Shown here in pieces: positions 16,585-24,909 of a DNA stretch of 39,744 bases (position 1 is the stretch's first letter; each line of letters starts with the position of its first letter). The notes under the pieces were generated by a model. The model saw only the letters and a program-made list of their open reading frames with translations, had not been told where the DNA came from and did no database searches. The DNA comes from Dehalococcoidia bacterium. Lineage in GTDB: Bacteria > Chloroflexota > Dehalococcoidia > Dehalococcoidales > BS750m-G39. The position numbers and the translations under genes are program-made. The stretch is taken from NCBI GenBank assembly GCA_030640325.1, contig DAOWJM010000080.1, positions 1-39,744 of the forward strand. Reading direction: 5' to 3'.

Positions 16585-17457
16585 TTGGCTAAAATGCTCA
16601 AATTGGGATTCATCGGAGCAGGAACTGTAGGCACTGCCCTCTCTGTGAGGCTGAACAGCAAGGGCTATCCCATAGTAGCAGTATCCAGCCGAAGCCGAAC
16701 CTCAGCCCAAAATCTGGCACGGGCAGTTGATGGCTGCCAGGTGTCCGATAATAACCAAGGTGTGGCTGACAATGCTGAGCTTATCTTCATTACTACCTCC
16801 GATGATGCTATCGCCTCGGTAGCTTCTCAAATACAGTGGCACCCCGGACAGAGTGTGGTTCATTGCAGCGGTGCTGCCTCCACAGACATTCTGCAACCAG
16901 CCAGGGAATTCGGGGCACAGGTTGGTGCCTTCCACCCCCTGCAGACCTTCGCCAGTGCCAAACAAGCCATAGAAAATATACCGGGCTCAACCTTTGCCCT
17001 TGAGGCTGAGGAGCCTTTGCTAAATATACTCAAGGATATGGCTTTTGCCCTTGATGGTCACTGGGTAGAGCTGAAGGCAAGCGATAAGGTAATCTATCAC
17101 GCCTCAGCAGTCATCGCCTGCAACTATATGGTAACCGTGGTCAAGCTAGCCACTGACCTGTGGCAAAGCTTCGCTGTCCCACCGCATCAAGCTACCCAGG
17201 CATTGCTGCCACTGTTGCGAGGGACACTCAATAACATTGATACCGTGGGAATACCCCAATGCCTCACCGGACCAATCGCTCGCGGAGACATCGGGACTAT
17301 TAAGAAGCACCTTGATGCTTTGCAAGAAAAAGTCCCTTCCCTGCTCCCCACCTACCGAGAGCTTGGTCTGCAGACTATCCCCATTGCCCTGGCAAAGGGA
17401 AAAATAAATCAACATCAGGCACAGGAGCTAAGGGCTGTCCTAGAACAACCCGACTAA
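16585..17457 (+). CDS. Rossmann-like/DUF2520 oxidoreductase, candidate ketopantoate reductase
   Basis: 290 residues. The N-terminal Rossmann fold has KLGFIGAGTVGTALSVRLNSKGY (GxGxxG, NADP-type) and TTSDDAI. The middle has GAFHPLQTFAS. The C-terminal DUF2520 helical domain includes DKVIYHASAVIACNYMVTV. It is the first gene of a run with panD, panB and panC, behind a pan-like RNA. No panE is visible, and ketopantoate reduction is the one step otherwise missing. The context therefore suggests that it reduces ketopantoate, like the alternative reductase PanG (relation from memory, not checked). The start is TTG at 16585 or ATG at 16594. Confidence 0.85.
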   Translation: MAKMLKLGFIGAGTVGTALSVRLNSKGYPIVAVSSRSRTSAQNLARAVDGCQVSDNNQGVADNAELIFITTSDDAIASVASQIQWHPGQSVVHCSGAASTDILQPAREFGAQVGAFHPLQTFASAKQAIENIPGSTFALEAEEPLLNILKDMAFALDGHWVELKASDKVIYHASAVIACNYMVTVVKLATDLWQSFAVPPHQATQALLPLLRGTLNNIDTVGIPQCLTGPIARGDIGTIKKHLDALQEKVPSLLPTYRELGLQTIPIALAKGKINQHQAQELRAVLEQPD

Positions 17458-17482
17458 ATAAAAAATAGTTATGGAGGGTGTG

Positions 17483-17860
17483 ATGAGAGTAATGCTTAAA
17501 AGCAAAATCCACCGAGCTCATGTCACCGAGGTCAATATCGACTATGAAGGGAGCATTACCATTGACAAGAGGCTTATGCAAGAAGCCGACATTCTTCCTT
17601 ATGAGCAGGTTCAAGTGCTAAATATCAACAATGGTGCCCGTTTTGAGACCTATGCTATTGAAGCTGAGCCTGATAGTGGGGAGATTGGCATCCAGGGGGC
17701 TGCTGCCAGATTAGCCACCGTCGGAGACACGGTAATCATCCTTTCCTACTGTCAGGTTGAGGATAAAGAAGCCCATAATTTCGCCCCCAAATTGGTATAT
17801 GTTGATGACAAAAACGCCATCACTGAAACCAAGCGAGTGGTCGGGGCTACACCATTCTAG
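17483..17860 (+). CDS. panD: Aspartate 1-decarboxylase precursor
   Basis: About 125 residues. It makes beta-alanine from aspartate, using a pyruvoyl group formed by self-cleavage. The cleavage site is visible as YEGS in NIDYEGSITID, where the Gly-Ser bond breaks. LKSKIHRAHVTE at the start and the NNGARFETYAI and INGAAAR-type segments match the family. The ATG at 17483 lies 5 nt after GGAGG and gives MRVMLKSKIHRA. An earlier in-frame ATG at 17471 would put the ribosome-binding site inside the gene. panB follows 11 bp later. Confidence 0.96.
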   Translation: MRVMLKSKIHRAHVTEVNIDYEGSITIDKRLMQEADILPYEQVQVLNINNGARFETYAIEAEPDSGEIGIQGAAARLATVGDTVIILSYCQVEDKEAHNFAPKLVYVDDKNAITETKRVVGATPF

Positions 17861-17871
17861 GAGAGGAATAA

Positions 17872-18702
17872 ATGCGTATAACCATAAATCAGATAAAAGA
17901 GATGAAGCAAAGGGGCGAGAAAATCACCATGCTCACCGCCTATGATTATTCCACCGCCAAGCTCGTTGATGAGGCGGGGATACCGCTAATTCTGGTGGGA
18001 GATAGTCTGGGCATGGTAGTCCTGGGTTACGAATCAACCATACCGGTAACTATGGAGGAGATGCTGCACCATACCAAGGCTGTGGTTAGAGGCACCAAAC
18101 AGGCGATGGTAATTGGTGATATGCCTTTTATGACCTACCACATAAGTGTTGATGATGCCCTATATAATGCCGCCCGTTTTATTCAGGAGGGTGGCGCCCA
18201 GGCAGTTAAGCTTGAGGGTGGTGTAACTGTGGCGGAAAAGGTAAGCCGAATTGTGGAATGCGGCATTCCGGTTATGGGTCACATAGGACTTACCCCCCAG
18301 TCAATCTACCAACTAGGTGGCTTCACGGTGCAGGGTAAAACCCAGGAGGCAGCCGCCAGGCTGCTTGAAGACGCCCGGGCTCTGGAGGAGGCTGGAGCCT
18401 TTTCCATTGTCCTGGAGACAGTCCCCGCCCAGCTAGCCAAGATAATCACGGAAAAGGTCAACGTCCCCACCATCGGCATTGGTGCCGGCATAGACTGCGA
18501 TGGTCAGGTTCAGGTCATCAACGACATTCTGGGTTCGTTCACCGATTTTGTCCCCAAGCACGCCAAGCAATATGCCAAGCTCACCGATATTATCTCCAAA
18601 GCAGTCACTCAATATCACGACGAGGTGAAAGCGGGCAGCTTCCCCACCGAGAAGCAAAGCTTCTCTATAGATGAAAGCGTATTGGCTGAGCTAACCAAAT
18701 AG
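17872..18702 (+). CDS. panB: 3-methyl-2-oxobutanoate hydroxymethyltransferase
   Basis: 276 residues, usual length. It adds a hydroxymethyl group from methylene-THF to ketoisovalerate, giving ketopantoate. Signatures: MLTAYDYSTAKLVDEAGIPLILVGDSLGMVVLGY, HTKAVVRG, IGDMPFMTYH, AVKLEGG, GHIGLTPQS and IGIGAG near the C-terminus. Metal-binding Asp and Glu residues are in place. AGGAG precedes the ATG. It is third in the pantothenate run. A 183-bp gap containing a palindromic repeat separates it from panC. Confidence 0.97.
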   Translation: MRITINQIKEMKQRGEKITMLTAYDYSTAKLVDEAGIPLILVGDSLGMVVLGYESTIPVTMEEMLHHTKAVVRGTKQAMVIGDMPFMTYHISVDDALYNAARFIQEGGAQAVKLEGGVTVAEKVSRIVECGIPVMGHIGLTPQSIYQLGGFTVQGKTQEAAARLLEDARALEEAGAFSIVLETVPAQLAKIITEKVNVPTIGIGAGIDCDGQVQVINDILGSFTDFVPKHAKQYAKLTDIISKAVTQYHDEVKAGSFPTEKQSFSIDESVLAELTK

Positions 18703-18750
18703 TCCACTTTTTCTGAAGAAACCAATTCTCCCCCAATCCTTTTACATCTA

Positions 18751-18832
18751 TTCCCACCCGCCTCCCTTAAGGAGGGGGACAAAAGGAAGAGTTTTAGAGA
18801 GGCGAAGCCTCTAATGGGCGGGTGGGTGGGAA
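18751..18832. repeat. Palindromic MITE-like repeat (copy 2)
   Basis: Outer arms TTCCCACCCGCC (18751-18762) and GGCGGGTGGGTGGGAA (from about 18817) match apart from a 4-bp ACCC duplication. Inside are CCTTAAGG and the hairpin AGAGGC-GAA-GCCTCT (18798-18812), which matches the central hairpin of the copy at 14887-15091 in sequence and position. It is inserted in the pan operon between panB and panC. Confidence 0.65.
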
Positions 18833-18858
18833 GAAAGACACCTAAAAATGGAGGGACA

Positions 18859-18876
18859 AAGGGGGTGAGGTAGATA
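18859..18876 (+). repeat. GGGGTGAGGT motif, copy 2
   Basis: AAGGGGGTGAGGTAGATA, ending 9 nt before the panC start. The sequence after it resembles that after copy 3 at 23331. Confidence 0.45.
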
Positions 18877-18885
18877 ACATTCTCT

Positions 18886-19719
18886 ATGATGGTCGTTGAA
18901 ACAATAGCCGATATGAAAAGGTTGAGGCTCAAGCTCACCGAGCCGGTTGGCTTTGTTCCCACCATGGGCTATCTCCACGAGGGTCATCTGGCTCTAGTCA
19001 GACAAGCCAGAGCAGAAAACCCCTCGGTAGTGGTTAGCATCTTTGTTAATCCCACCCAGTTTGGTCAAGAGGAGGACTTTACTAAATACCCCCGCGACCC
19101 CCAGCGTGACCTGGCTCTGCTACAAAAGGAACGGGTTGATATTGTCTTTATGCCCTCAGTAGATAAGATGTATCCGCCAAAGTTCAAGAACTGGGTGGAG
19201 GTTGGGAAGGTCGCCGAAAGATTGGAGGGTGCTTCCCGCCCCGGTCATTTCAGGGGTGTTGCCACAGTGGTTGCCCGGCTATTTGACATCATCCAGCCAG
19301 ATAGAGCCTACTTCGGGCAGAAGGATGCCCAGCAGCTACTGGTTATCAAAAAGATGGTGGTTGACCTTAATCTGAGCGTGGAGATAGTCGCCGTGCCCAC
19401 GGTGCGTGAGCCCGACGGTCTAGCGATGAGCAGTCGCAATACCTACCTCAATCCTGAAGAACGAAAGGCAGCATTAGTTTTATATCAGGCACTTAGCTTG
19501 GCTCAAAAGCTATGGTCGCAGGGTGAAAAGGATGCTGAGCGCCTGCGCCAAGAGATGACAGACCTCATTCAGAAACAGCCCTTGGCGGAAATTGATTATA
19601 TCAGCATAGCCGACGCCGAGACCCTGGACGAACTGGACACAGTCAGACCCCCGGCACTGGTGTCACTGGCAGTAAAAATCGGCAAGACGAGGTTGATAGA
19701 TAATGTTGTGGTGGGATAA
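18886..19719 (+). CDS. panC: Pantoate--beta-alanine ligase
   Basis: 277 residues. It uses ATP to join pantoate to beta-alanine, giving pantothenate. The nucleotidyltransferase motif GFVPTMGYLHEGHLALV is present, with the HxGH signature. PTQFGQEEDFTKYPR, DRAYFGQKDAQQL, VREPDGLAMSSRN (KMSKS-like loop) and the C-terminal DYISIADAETL domain also match. The ATG at 18886 is followed by a second ATG. The only ribosome-binding-like stretch is the repeated GGGGTGAGGT motif. It completes the pathway with panB, panD and the DUF2520 gene. Confidence 0.97.
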   Translation: MMVVETIADMKRLRLKLTEPVGFVPTMGYLHEGHLALVRQARAENPSVVVSIFVNPTQFGQEEDFTKYPRDPQRDLALLQKERVDIVFMPSVDKMYPPKFKNWVEVGKVAERLEGASRPGHFRGVATVVARLFDIIQPDRAYFGQKDAQQLLVIKKMVVDLNLSVEIVAVPTVREPDGLAMSSRNTYLNPEERKAALVLYQALSLAQKLWSQGEKDAERLRQEMTDLIQKQPLAEIDYISIADAETLDELDTVRPPALVSLAVKIGKTRLIDNVVVG

Positions 19720-19838
19720 GATTTGAATAGGACTTCAAGCTCTACTCCGTTATTATTAACTAATGTACTTACTTTCACTTGGTGTCACTTTGGGTTATAC
19801 TTTATCTATAAGTAGCAACACAGACGAGGTGCCGATAA

Positions 19839-20570
19839 GTGTTTCGTTATACATTACTAGTTTTAGCATGGATTTTCCTTTTGGTAATTAACATCATTTT
19901 GTGGGTTAATAATGGTAGCCCAAATATTGTAGCGTTAGGCATCCTAGCGACGCTCTCCATCGTACCCGTAGTTAATTGGCTAAAAATAGGCAATTTGTTT
20001 GAGTTTCGAAAGAAAGCCGGTGATGAAGTTACTAGCATGCAAGATAGAATAGTCAATATAGGTCATTTAAACCTTGAATTAACGAGCGAAGAAGCAGCAA
20101 GAGCTTTTGCTAAAAGTCTTGTTCCCGAATCCAAAGAGGAATTGACTGAAGAAAACAAACAATTAATAGAATTTATTTATAATGCTGACCAAGCAATTGC
20201 ATCAATACTACCGTTACTACGGATATGGTATATTGCTGTCGAGGTAAAAATTAAAAATAAACCAGCGATGCCTAAAGAGCTGGCGAAAGTTATAGACATA
20301 GATGCTCTGTCACTCGTCAACGAAGTCAAAGCAAATGCCGATAAAATATTAACACTTAATGATAGTGACAAAAAACTTGAAGAATTACTAAAACCCGCTG
20401 AAAGACTGATAACGTTGCGGCAAGCTATTGACGAAAATACGGCTTTGCCACCTGCTATGGAAGAAGCCAAGAAACTAGTTCGCGACGTCTATAAGGCTAC
20501 AACTTTTCTAACAGGTGCAGTTTCGCAAGCAGTGGCAATTTTACTTACGCCACCTCGCAGAAAAACCTGA
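19839..20570 (+). CDS. Hypothetical membrane-anchored helical protein
   Basis: 243 residues from a GTG start, not recognised. Two transmembrane helices at about 3-25 and 30-50 are followed by a cytoplasmic or external region that looks fully helical and rich in Lys, Glu and Leu (coiled-coil tendency at about 65-110 and 170-230). A repeated ELLKPAE/EEAKKL flavour suggests an antiparallel bundle. No enzymatic motif is present. Codon use looks more A/T-rich than in the flanking pan and MFS genes, and it stands alone, so recent acquisition is possible. Confidence 0.7.
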   Translation: MFRYTLLVLAWIFLLVINIILWVNNGSPNIVALGILATLSIVPVVNWLKIGNLFEFRKKAGDEVTSMQDRIVNIGHLNLELTSEEAARAFAKSLVPESKEELTEENKQLIEFIYNADQAIASILPLLRIWYIAVEVKIKNKPAMPKELAKVIDIDALSLVNEVKANADKILTLNDSDKKLEELLKPAERLITLRQAIDENTALPPAMEEAKKLVRDVYKATTFLTGAVSQAVAILLTPPRRKT

Positions 20571-20609
20571 CTATTAAAAAATTGCATCCCCCACCTATTG
20601 TTTACACCC

Positions 20610-21833
20610 CTACTCCCTCACCAGCCCCATAATCCCCAGCATAGCTATAAAAGCAAGACCGGCGCCAAAGTAGAAGGGAGCGGCAGGACTGTAAGCCTGC
20701 CATAGCCAGCCAGCAATGAGGCTAGCGGGCAAAAGGGTGAGACCCACCACCCCGTGATATAGTCCGTAGGCGGTGCCTCTCTTCTCCTCGGGAACCAAAT
20801 CAGCGACAAAGGCTCGTGCCACCCCTTCTACTATTCCATAATAAACTCCGTAACAGGCAAACAGCAGCCAGACCTGCCACATCTCTGATGCCATGGCAAA
20901 TCCCAGATAAACCAGGGCATAGATAAACCAGCCCAGGGTGATAACCCGCCGCCTCCCCAGCCGGTCAGAAAGCATCCCCGCCGGTAAAGAGGTAGCTGCA
21001 TAGGTAATATTAAACAGGACCAGCATCAATACCACATAGATAACCGATGAGCCCAGATTTTGCGCCCTTAAGATAACAAAGAAATCGCTGGAATTACCCA
21101 GGGTAAATACCGCCATAATCGCCAGAAATAGCTTGAAGCGGGTATCAAAGCCACCTCCCCCTTTGAAACCCACCTGAGAGCCAATATCACCTGACGAAGG
21201 TTTCCTTCGCTCCCTAACAAAAAATAGCAGCACCAATACCGCCAGCACTGCCGGCACCACGCCCACCAATACCAGCCATTGGTAAGTCTCCCGGCTGAGC
21301 GCCAGCTCTCCACCCTGAACCAAGTATATAATGATAGCGGCTATTGCCAGCCCCAGGACAGCACCAAAGGTATCCATAGCCCGGTGCAAGCCAAAGCCCT
21401 TGCCCCTTTCCTCGGCGGAGACCGAATCAGCAATCAGGGCATCACGGGATGAACTGCGGACGCCCTTCCCCACCCTATCGCCGAATCTAATCCCCAGCAC
21501 TGCGCCCCAGCTACTCGCCAGATACATAAAGGGCTTAGCTATGGTAGAAATACTGTAGCCCAATACTGCCAGAGGCTTGCGCTTTCCCAACCTGTCGCTG
21601 AGCCAGCCACTAAATATCCTGAAGATAGCGTCAACACTTTCAGAAAGCCCTCCGATGAGACCTATAATAGTGAATGGTGCTATTAACACATTGCGCAAAA
21701 AGAGGGGAACGAGGGTAAAAATCATCTCGCTTGAGACATCAGTCAGCAGACTGACTATACCCAGAAAGAAGACATTTGGGTTAAGACCCCAGATTCTCTT
21801 GCGGCTGGTATCAGCGGTTGAAGGTTCTACCAA
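20610..21833 (-). CDS. MFS transporter
   Basis: 407 residues with about twelve membrane helices. The N-terminal half has the MFS motif GWLSDRLGKRKPLAVLGY between helices 2 and 3, and the C-terminal half has its counterpart AGMLSDRLGRRRVITLGW. The sequence SSRDALIADSVSAEERGKGFGLHRAMDTFGAVLG is typical of a bacterial drug/unknown-substrate subgroup. The start is TTG at 21833, immediately after the TAG of the PadR regulator, so it is translationally coupled. This suggests a regulated exporter whose inducer is sensed by PadR (inference). Confidence 0.9.
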   Translation of the reverse strand: MVEPSTADTSRKRIWGLNPNVFFLGIVSLLTDVSSEMIFTLVPLFLRNVLIAPFTIIGLIGGLSESVDAIFRIFSGWLSDRLGKRKPLAVLGYSISTIAKPFMYLASSWGAVLGIRFGDRVGKGVRSSSRDALIADSVSAEERGKGFGLHRAMDTFGAVLGLAIAAIIIYLVQGGELALSRETYQWLVLVGVVPAVLAVLVLLFFVRERRKPSSGDIGSQVGFKGGGGFDTRFKLFLAIMAVFTLGNSSDFFVILRAQNLGSSVIYVVLMLVLFNITYAATSLPAGMLSDRLGRRRVITLGWFIYALVYLGFAMASEMWQVWLLFACYGVYYGIVEGVARAFVADLVPEEKRGTAYGLYHGVVGLTLLPASLIAGWLWQAYSPAAPFYFGAGLAFIAMLGIMGLVRE

Positions 21834-22151
21834 CTACTTCTCCTCAATGACCTCGGTAACCAACTCCCGGATTTTTTCCCGGGCTTCATTCAGAGCACCT
21901 ATGCCCTTTTCGGTGATGGCATAATAGTTGCGCACCTTCCCCGCTACCACCCTAGACTGCCGCTTCAAATAGCCGTCCTTTTCCAACCGATGCAGCGTGG
22001 GATAAAGAGTCCCTGGACTGAGCCGATACCCATGCCGACCAAGTTCTTCTCCAATCTCAACGCCGTAGATTGGCTCCTTTGAAGCGTGATATAGGATGTG
22101 AATCTTTATAAATCCCAAAAAGAAATCCTTCAGCACGCTAGCCTCTTTCAT
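21834..22151 (-). CDS. PadR family transcriptional regulator
   Basis: About 105 residues from the ATG at 22151. PadR winged helix: FFLGFIKIHILYHASKEPIYGVEIGEEL, RLSPGTLYPTLHRLEKDGYLKRQSRVVAGKVRNYYAITEKG, then a C-terminal dimerisation helix. PadR proteins usually repress an adjacent exporter until a ligand binds, and here the MFS gene follows directly. A longer frame begins at 22220, but it would read through a palindromic operator just upstream of 22151, so the shorter start is chosen. Autoregulation is likely. Confidence 0.92.
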   Translation of the reverse strand: MKEASVLKDFFLGFIKIHILYHASKEPIYGVEIGEELGRHGYRLSPGTLYPTLHRLEKDGYLKRQSRVVAGKVRNYYAITEKGIGALNEAREKIRELVTEVIEEK

Positions 22152-22169
22152 TATCGTATAACGATATCG
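22152..22169. promoter_or_regulatory. Candidate PadR operator
   Basis: TATCGTATAACGATA (22152-22166; 5-bp arms TATCG/CGATA around 5 nt) overlaps the perfect palindrome CGATATCG (22162-22169), directly before the PadR start codon. GATATC repeats again 7 nt further out. Confidence 0.6.
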
Positions 22170-22230
22170 CCTTATGATATCACGGTCAGCCCTGCCTGTC
22201 AAGCCCTTCATAAGACTCAAACACAGTTGC

Positions 22231-22259
22231 TTGACACTGATATGGTTAATAGCTACAAT
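22231..22259 (+). promoter_or_regulatory. Promoter of the four-tRNA cluster
   Basis: TTGACA at 22231-22236, a 17-bp spacer and TACAAT at 22254-22259, ten bases before the first tRNA. Confidence 0.8.
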
Positions 22260-22268
22260 AATTTCTGC

Positions 22269-22344
<76 letters not shown>

Positions 22345-22352
22345 AAATAAAA

Positions 22353-22427
22353 GCGGAAGTGGCTCAGCGGTAGAGCATCTCCTTGCCAAGGAGAGGGTCA
22401 CGAGTTCGAATCTCGTCTTCCGCTCCA
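22353..22427 (+). tRNA. tRNA-Gly (GCC)
   Basis: Acceptor GCGGAAG pairs with CTTCCGC, anticodon loop TTGCCAA gives GCC, T-loop is TTCGAAT, the discriminator is T, and CCA is encoded. Confidence 0.97.
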
Positions 22428-22439
22428 TTTGGGTTATGA

Positions 22440-22525
22440 GCCGAAGTGGCGGAATAGGCAGACGCGGCAGTCTCAAAAACTGTTGGAGGGCGACCTCCAT
22501 GTCGGTTCGAGCCCGACCTTCGGCA
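22440..22525 (+). tRNA. tRNA-Leu (CAA)
   Basis: Class II tRNA with a long variable arm (GGAGGGCGACCTCC). Acceptor GCCGAAG pairs with CTTCGGC, anticodon loop CTCAAAA gives CAA, and the discriminator is A. The 3' CCA is not encoded (CTA follows). Confidence 0.95.
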
Positions 22526-22535
22526 CTATATAGAA

Positions 22536-22609
22536 TGCCGAGTTGTGTAGTGGTAGCACGGGGGACTTTGGATCCCTTAGCCCTGGTTCGAATCCAGGCT
22601 CGGCAGCCA
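22536..22609 (+). tRNA. tRNA-Gln (TTG)
   Basis: Acceptor TGCCGAG pairs with CTCGGCA, anticodon loop CTTTGGA gives TTG, T-loop is TTCGAAT, the discriminator is G, and CCA is encoded. Confidence 0.96.
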
Positions 22610-22633
22610 GTGCCTCCTACGGAATACATCAAC

Positions 22634-23230
22634 TTAAATTAGACCAAAAAGATAAAAGGCAACAACCACAATCGCAGCCGCCAGGGTAGCACCGGCAGCT
22701 ACCTGAGCCGGTGAGTGATGACCCGATTCTATCCTTGCCCAGGCTATCAGAGGCAAGAAAGCCACGCTTATCGCACCTATCAAGCCATATAAAATAACCA
22801 ATATTGTCGCTGAAGCAGCTACAAAGGCGATATGAAGGCTTATCTTCCACAAAAGATTTACACACATAAACACGACTATTGCTGAAAGTCCAGCTACAAA
22901 TGTAGCCCTCAGCACCAACGGCGCCCCAAGATAGGTGATAATGACACCACCCACAACAGCACAAACACCCGCCAGCAAGTATATCTTAGTCCTCTGCTTA
23001 CGAACATTGGTGAAGATACCATCAAGCCTACCCCTTCTAGCCAGATAAACCACAACTAAAAAAACTGGCAGTATACCGACAGCTATTAAAATCAGCGACC
23101 ATTTGAGGGCATCAACTATGCTAGACGCTGATTCAAACGAAAGCAAAAGGATTATTATCAGACTCACCGAGAAGGGATTCAGGATATTAGAGGTCAGGTT
23201 AGCTATCTGCTTTCTGGTCTCAATTTGCAT
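22634..23230 (-). CDS. PAP2-like membrane phosphatase family protein
   Basis: 198 residues with about six membrane helices. Two pieces of the PAP2 signature are visible: KISLHIAFVAASAT (SxxxH-like) and AWARIESGHHSPAQVAAG, matching the SRxxxGxHxxxDVxxG motif. The final Asp is replaced by Gln, and the first KxxxxxxRP motif is poor (RRGRLDGIF). The protein may therefore be a divergent undecaprenyl/phosphatidate phosphatase or a non-catalytic relative. It converges on the tRNA cluster. No linked partner gene is evident. Confidence 0.75.
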   Translation of the reverse strand: MQIETRKQIANLTSNILNPFSVSLIIILLLSFESASSIVDALKWSLILIAVGILPVFLVVVYLARRGRLDGIFTNVRKQRTKIYLLAGVCAVVGGVIITYLGAPLVLRATFVAGLSAIVVFMCVNLLWKISLHIAFVAASATILVILYGLIGAISVAFLPLIAWARIESGHHSPAQVAAGATLAAAIVVVAFYLFGLI

Positions 23231-23330
23231 CTTCCAAAGGCTCTACCAAGTCAGTAACAACCATGCATTATACAGTATTAACCTGTGGTATGTCTTTTAC
23301 CAAGAGGTCATTTATCGGGGGAAGTTTTGA

Positions 23331-23347
23331 AAGGGGTGAGGTCGATA
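23331..23347 (+). repeat. GGGGTGAGGT motif, copy 3
   Basis: AAGGGGTGAGGTCGATA, about 60 bp before the ABC ATPase start, too far to be its ribosome-binding site. Confidence 0.45.
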
Positions 23348-23366
23348 AACAATCTCATAAGCGTGC

Positions 23367-23395
23367 TTGACTAATCCGGTACCTCATTATATCCT
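23367..23395 (+). promoter_or_regulatory. Possible promoter of the ABC exporter
   Basis: TTGACT at 23367-23372, a 17-bp spacer and TATCCT at 23390-23395. If this is used, the ATG at 23407 would have a leader of only a few bases. Confidence 0.4.
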
Positions 23396-23406
23396 TGTTT
23401 GCAACT

Positions 23407-24165
23407 ATGGTAAAGAAGGAACTTGCCAGACTAGCGGTTGAGGTAAATAAGGCTTCGTTCAGCTACAATAATATAAAGGCAATTGATGAGCTATCACTAC
23501 AGGTGCCTAGCGGTATAAGCTTCGGATTACTTGGACCAAATGGTGCCGGAAAAACCACGCTTATTCGGCTGCTGGTCGGTCTCTTAAAGCCAAAATCCGG
23601 CAGCGTTCGGATATTAGGAAAGACACCCTCCAGAAAAACTGCTCACCTTATTGGCTATATGCCACAACTCCATTCCCTCTACACTGAGCTGTCGGTTATC
23701 CAGAATGTAGACTTCTTTGCCCGGGTTTATCAGTTAACCGATAAGCACAAGCGAGCCCAGCGGGTAGAAGACGCCATCAGATTGGTTGACATGTGGCAGC
23801 GCCACAAAGACCCTGTGCTAAAGCTGAGCGGCGGAATGAAACAGAGGGTTAGCCTGGCTTGCGCTATAGTTCACAACCCACCCCTACTTTTCCTTGATGA
23901 GCCCACTGTTGGTCTTGACCCTGAGCTAAGGGTTACCTTCTGGGAGCATTTTGCCACTCTGACCAAACAGGGCATTACCCTTGTTATTTCCAGTCATACT
24001 ATGGATGATGCTGCCCACTGTGACCGCCTTGCCTTTATGCGTGATGGCAAGGTCATTGCCCAGGGCACTCCCAGTGAGCTACAACAAGCTACCGGCAAAC
24101 CCGGCGCCACTCTAGAAGACGCCTTTCTCTATTTTATCCACCGTGAGGATAGAAGTGATTCCTAG
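23407..24165 (+). CDS. ABC transporter ATP-binding protein
   Basis: About 252 residues, one nucleotide-binding domain. Walker A is GPNGAGKTTL, the Q-loop is YMPQLHSLYTELSV, the signature is LSGGMKQRVSLA, Walker B is LLFLDEPTVGLDPE, and the H-loop is VISSHTMDDA. It is of the DRI/ABC-2 type (CcmA-like), which powers export with a separate permease. The ATPase gene overlaps its permease gene by 23 bp, showing tight coupling. The ATG at 23407 is preferred over a TTG at 23395, which lies in the likely -10 box. The substrate is unknown; drug, lipid or polysaccharide export are all possible. Confidence 0.93.
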   Translation: MVKKELARLAVEVNKASFSYNNIKAIDELSLQVPSGISFGLLGPNGAGKTTLIRLLVGLLKPKSGSVRILGKTPSRKTAHLIGYMPQLHSLYTELSVIQNVDFFARVYQLTDKHKRAQRVEDAIRLVDMWQRHKDPVLKLSGGMKQRVSLACAIVHNPPLLFLDEPTVGLDPELRVTFWEHFATLTKQGITLVISSHTMDDAAHCDRLAFMRDGKVIAQGTPSELQQATGKPGATLEDAFLYFIHREDRSDS

Positions 24166-24892
24166 CCAAGTGTTTACCATTGCCACCAGGATTATACACC
24201 AGCTAATACGAGACCGCAGAACAATGGCCTTGATTCTGATTGTACCATTGGTGGTAATGACCCTCATCGGTTTAAGCTTCCCCGAAAGCAGTGTTCTGGA
24301 TTATATAGCCCCGGCACTGCTGGCAACACTGGCGCTATTCTTCAGTTTCTTGCTTACCGGGATTAGCTTCCTGAGGGAACGCTCTCAGGGTACTATGGAG
24401 CGCCTGATGGCATCACCAGTGTCACGCCTGGATATAGTGGTTGGCTATCTATTTGGCTTTTTTATATTCGCTTTGACCCAGACGCTAATTGTACTCCTGT
24501 TCACTATTTATGTACTGGATGTCCACTACTACGGGGATTTGTGGCAAATTTTCGTTTTTCAGATTGTGGTAATAACTGGTGCGGTTAATTTAGGCATATT
24601 TATATCGACCTTTGCCCGAAACGAGTTCCAGATGGTTCAGTTCATCCCCTTAATCATACTCCCTCAGATATTCCTCTGCGGGGTTATCTGGCCGGTGGAG
24701 CAAATGCCCAATTACCTACAGTGGCTATCAGCAATACTACCTCTGACCTATGCCGTGGATGGACTCCGGGATATTATGCTCGCTGGCAAGAGCTTGCTCG
24801 ATGTCGGATTTGAGCTAGCAGTTCTGGTTGGCTTTGCTGTCATCATATCAATCGTGGCAGCTATTACCATCAGGAGAGGTGCTGCCAGCTAG
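24143..24892 (+). CDS. ABC-2 type transporter permease
   Basis: 249 residues with six predicted membrane helices. FLRERSQGTMERLMASPVSRLDIVVGYLFG is the conserved cytoplasmic segment of ABC-2 permeases, and QFIPLIILPQIFLCGVIWPVEQMPNYLQWLSAILPLTYAVDGLRDIMLAG is the C-terminal signature (segment noted by key residues P-x-Q-x-F-x-G and P-L-T-Y). The GTG start lies inside the preceding ATPase gene. Together they form a two-gene exporter. Confidence 0.92.
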   Translation: MRIEVIPSQVFTIATRIIHQLIRDRRTMALILIVPLVVMTLIGLSFPESSVLDYIAPALLATLALFFSFLLTGISFLRERSQGTMERLMASPVSRLDIVVGYLFGFFIFALTQTLIVLLFTIYVLDVHYYGDLWQIFVFQIVVITGAVNLGIFISTFARNEFQMVQFIPLIILPQIFLCGVIWPVEQMPNYLQWLSAILPLTYAVDGLRDIMLAGKSLLDVGFELAVLVGFAVIISIVAAITIRRGAAS

Positions 24893-24909
24893 CACAAGAA
24901 CTCAGTTCC

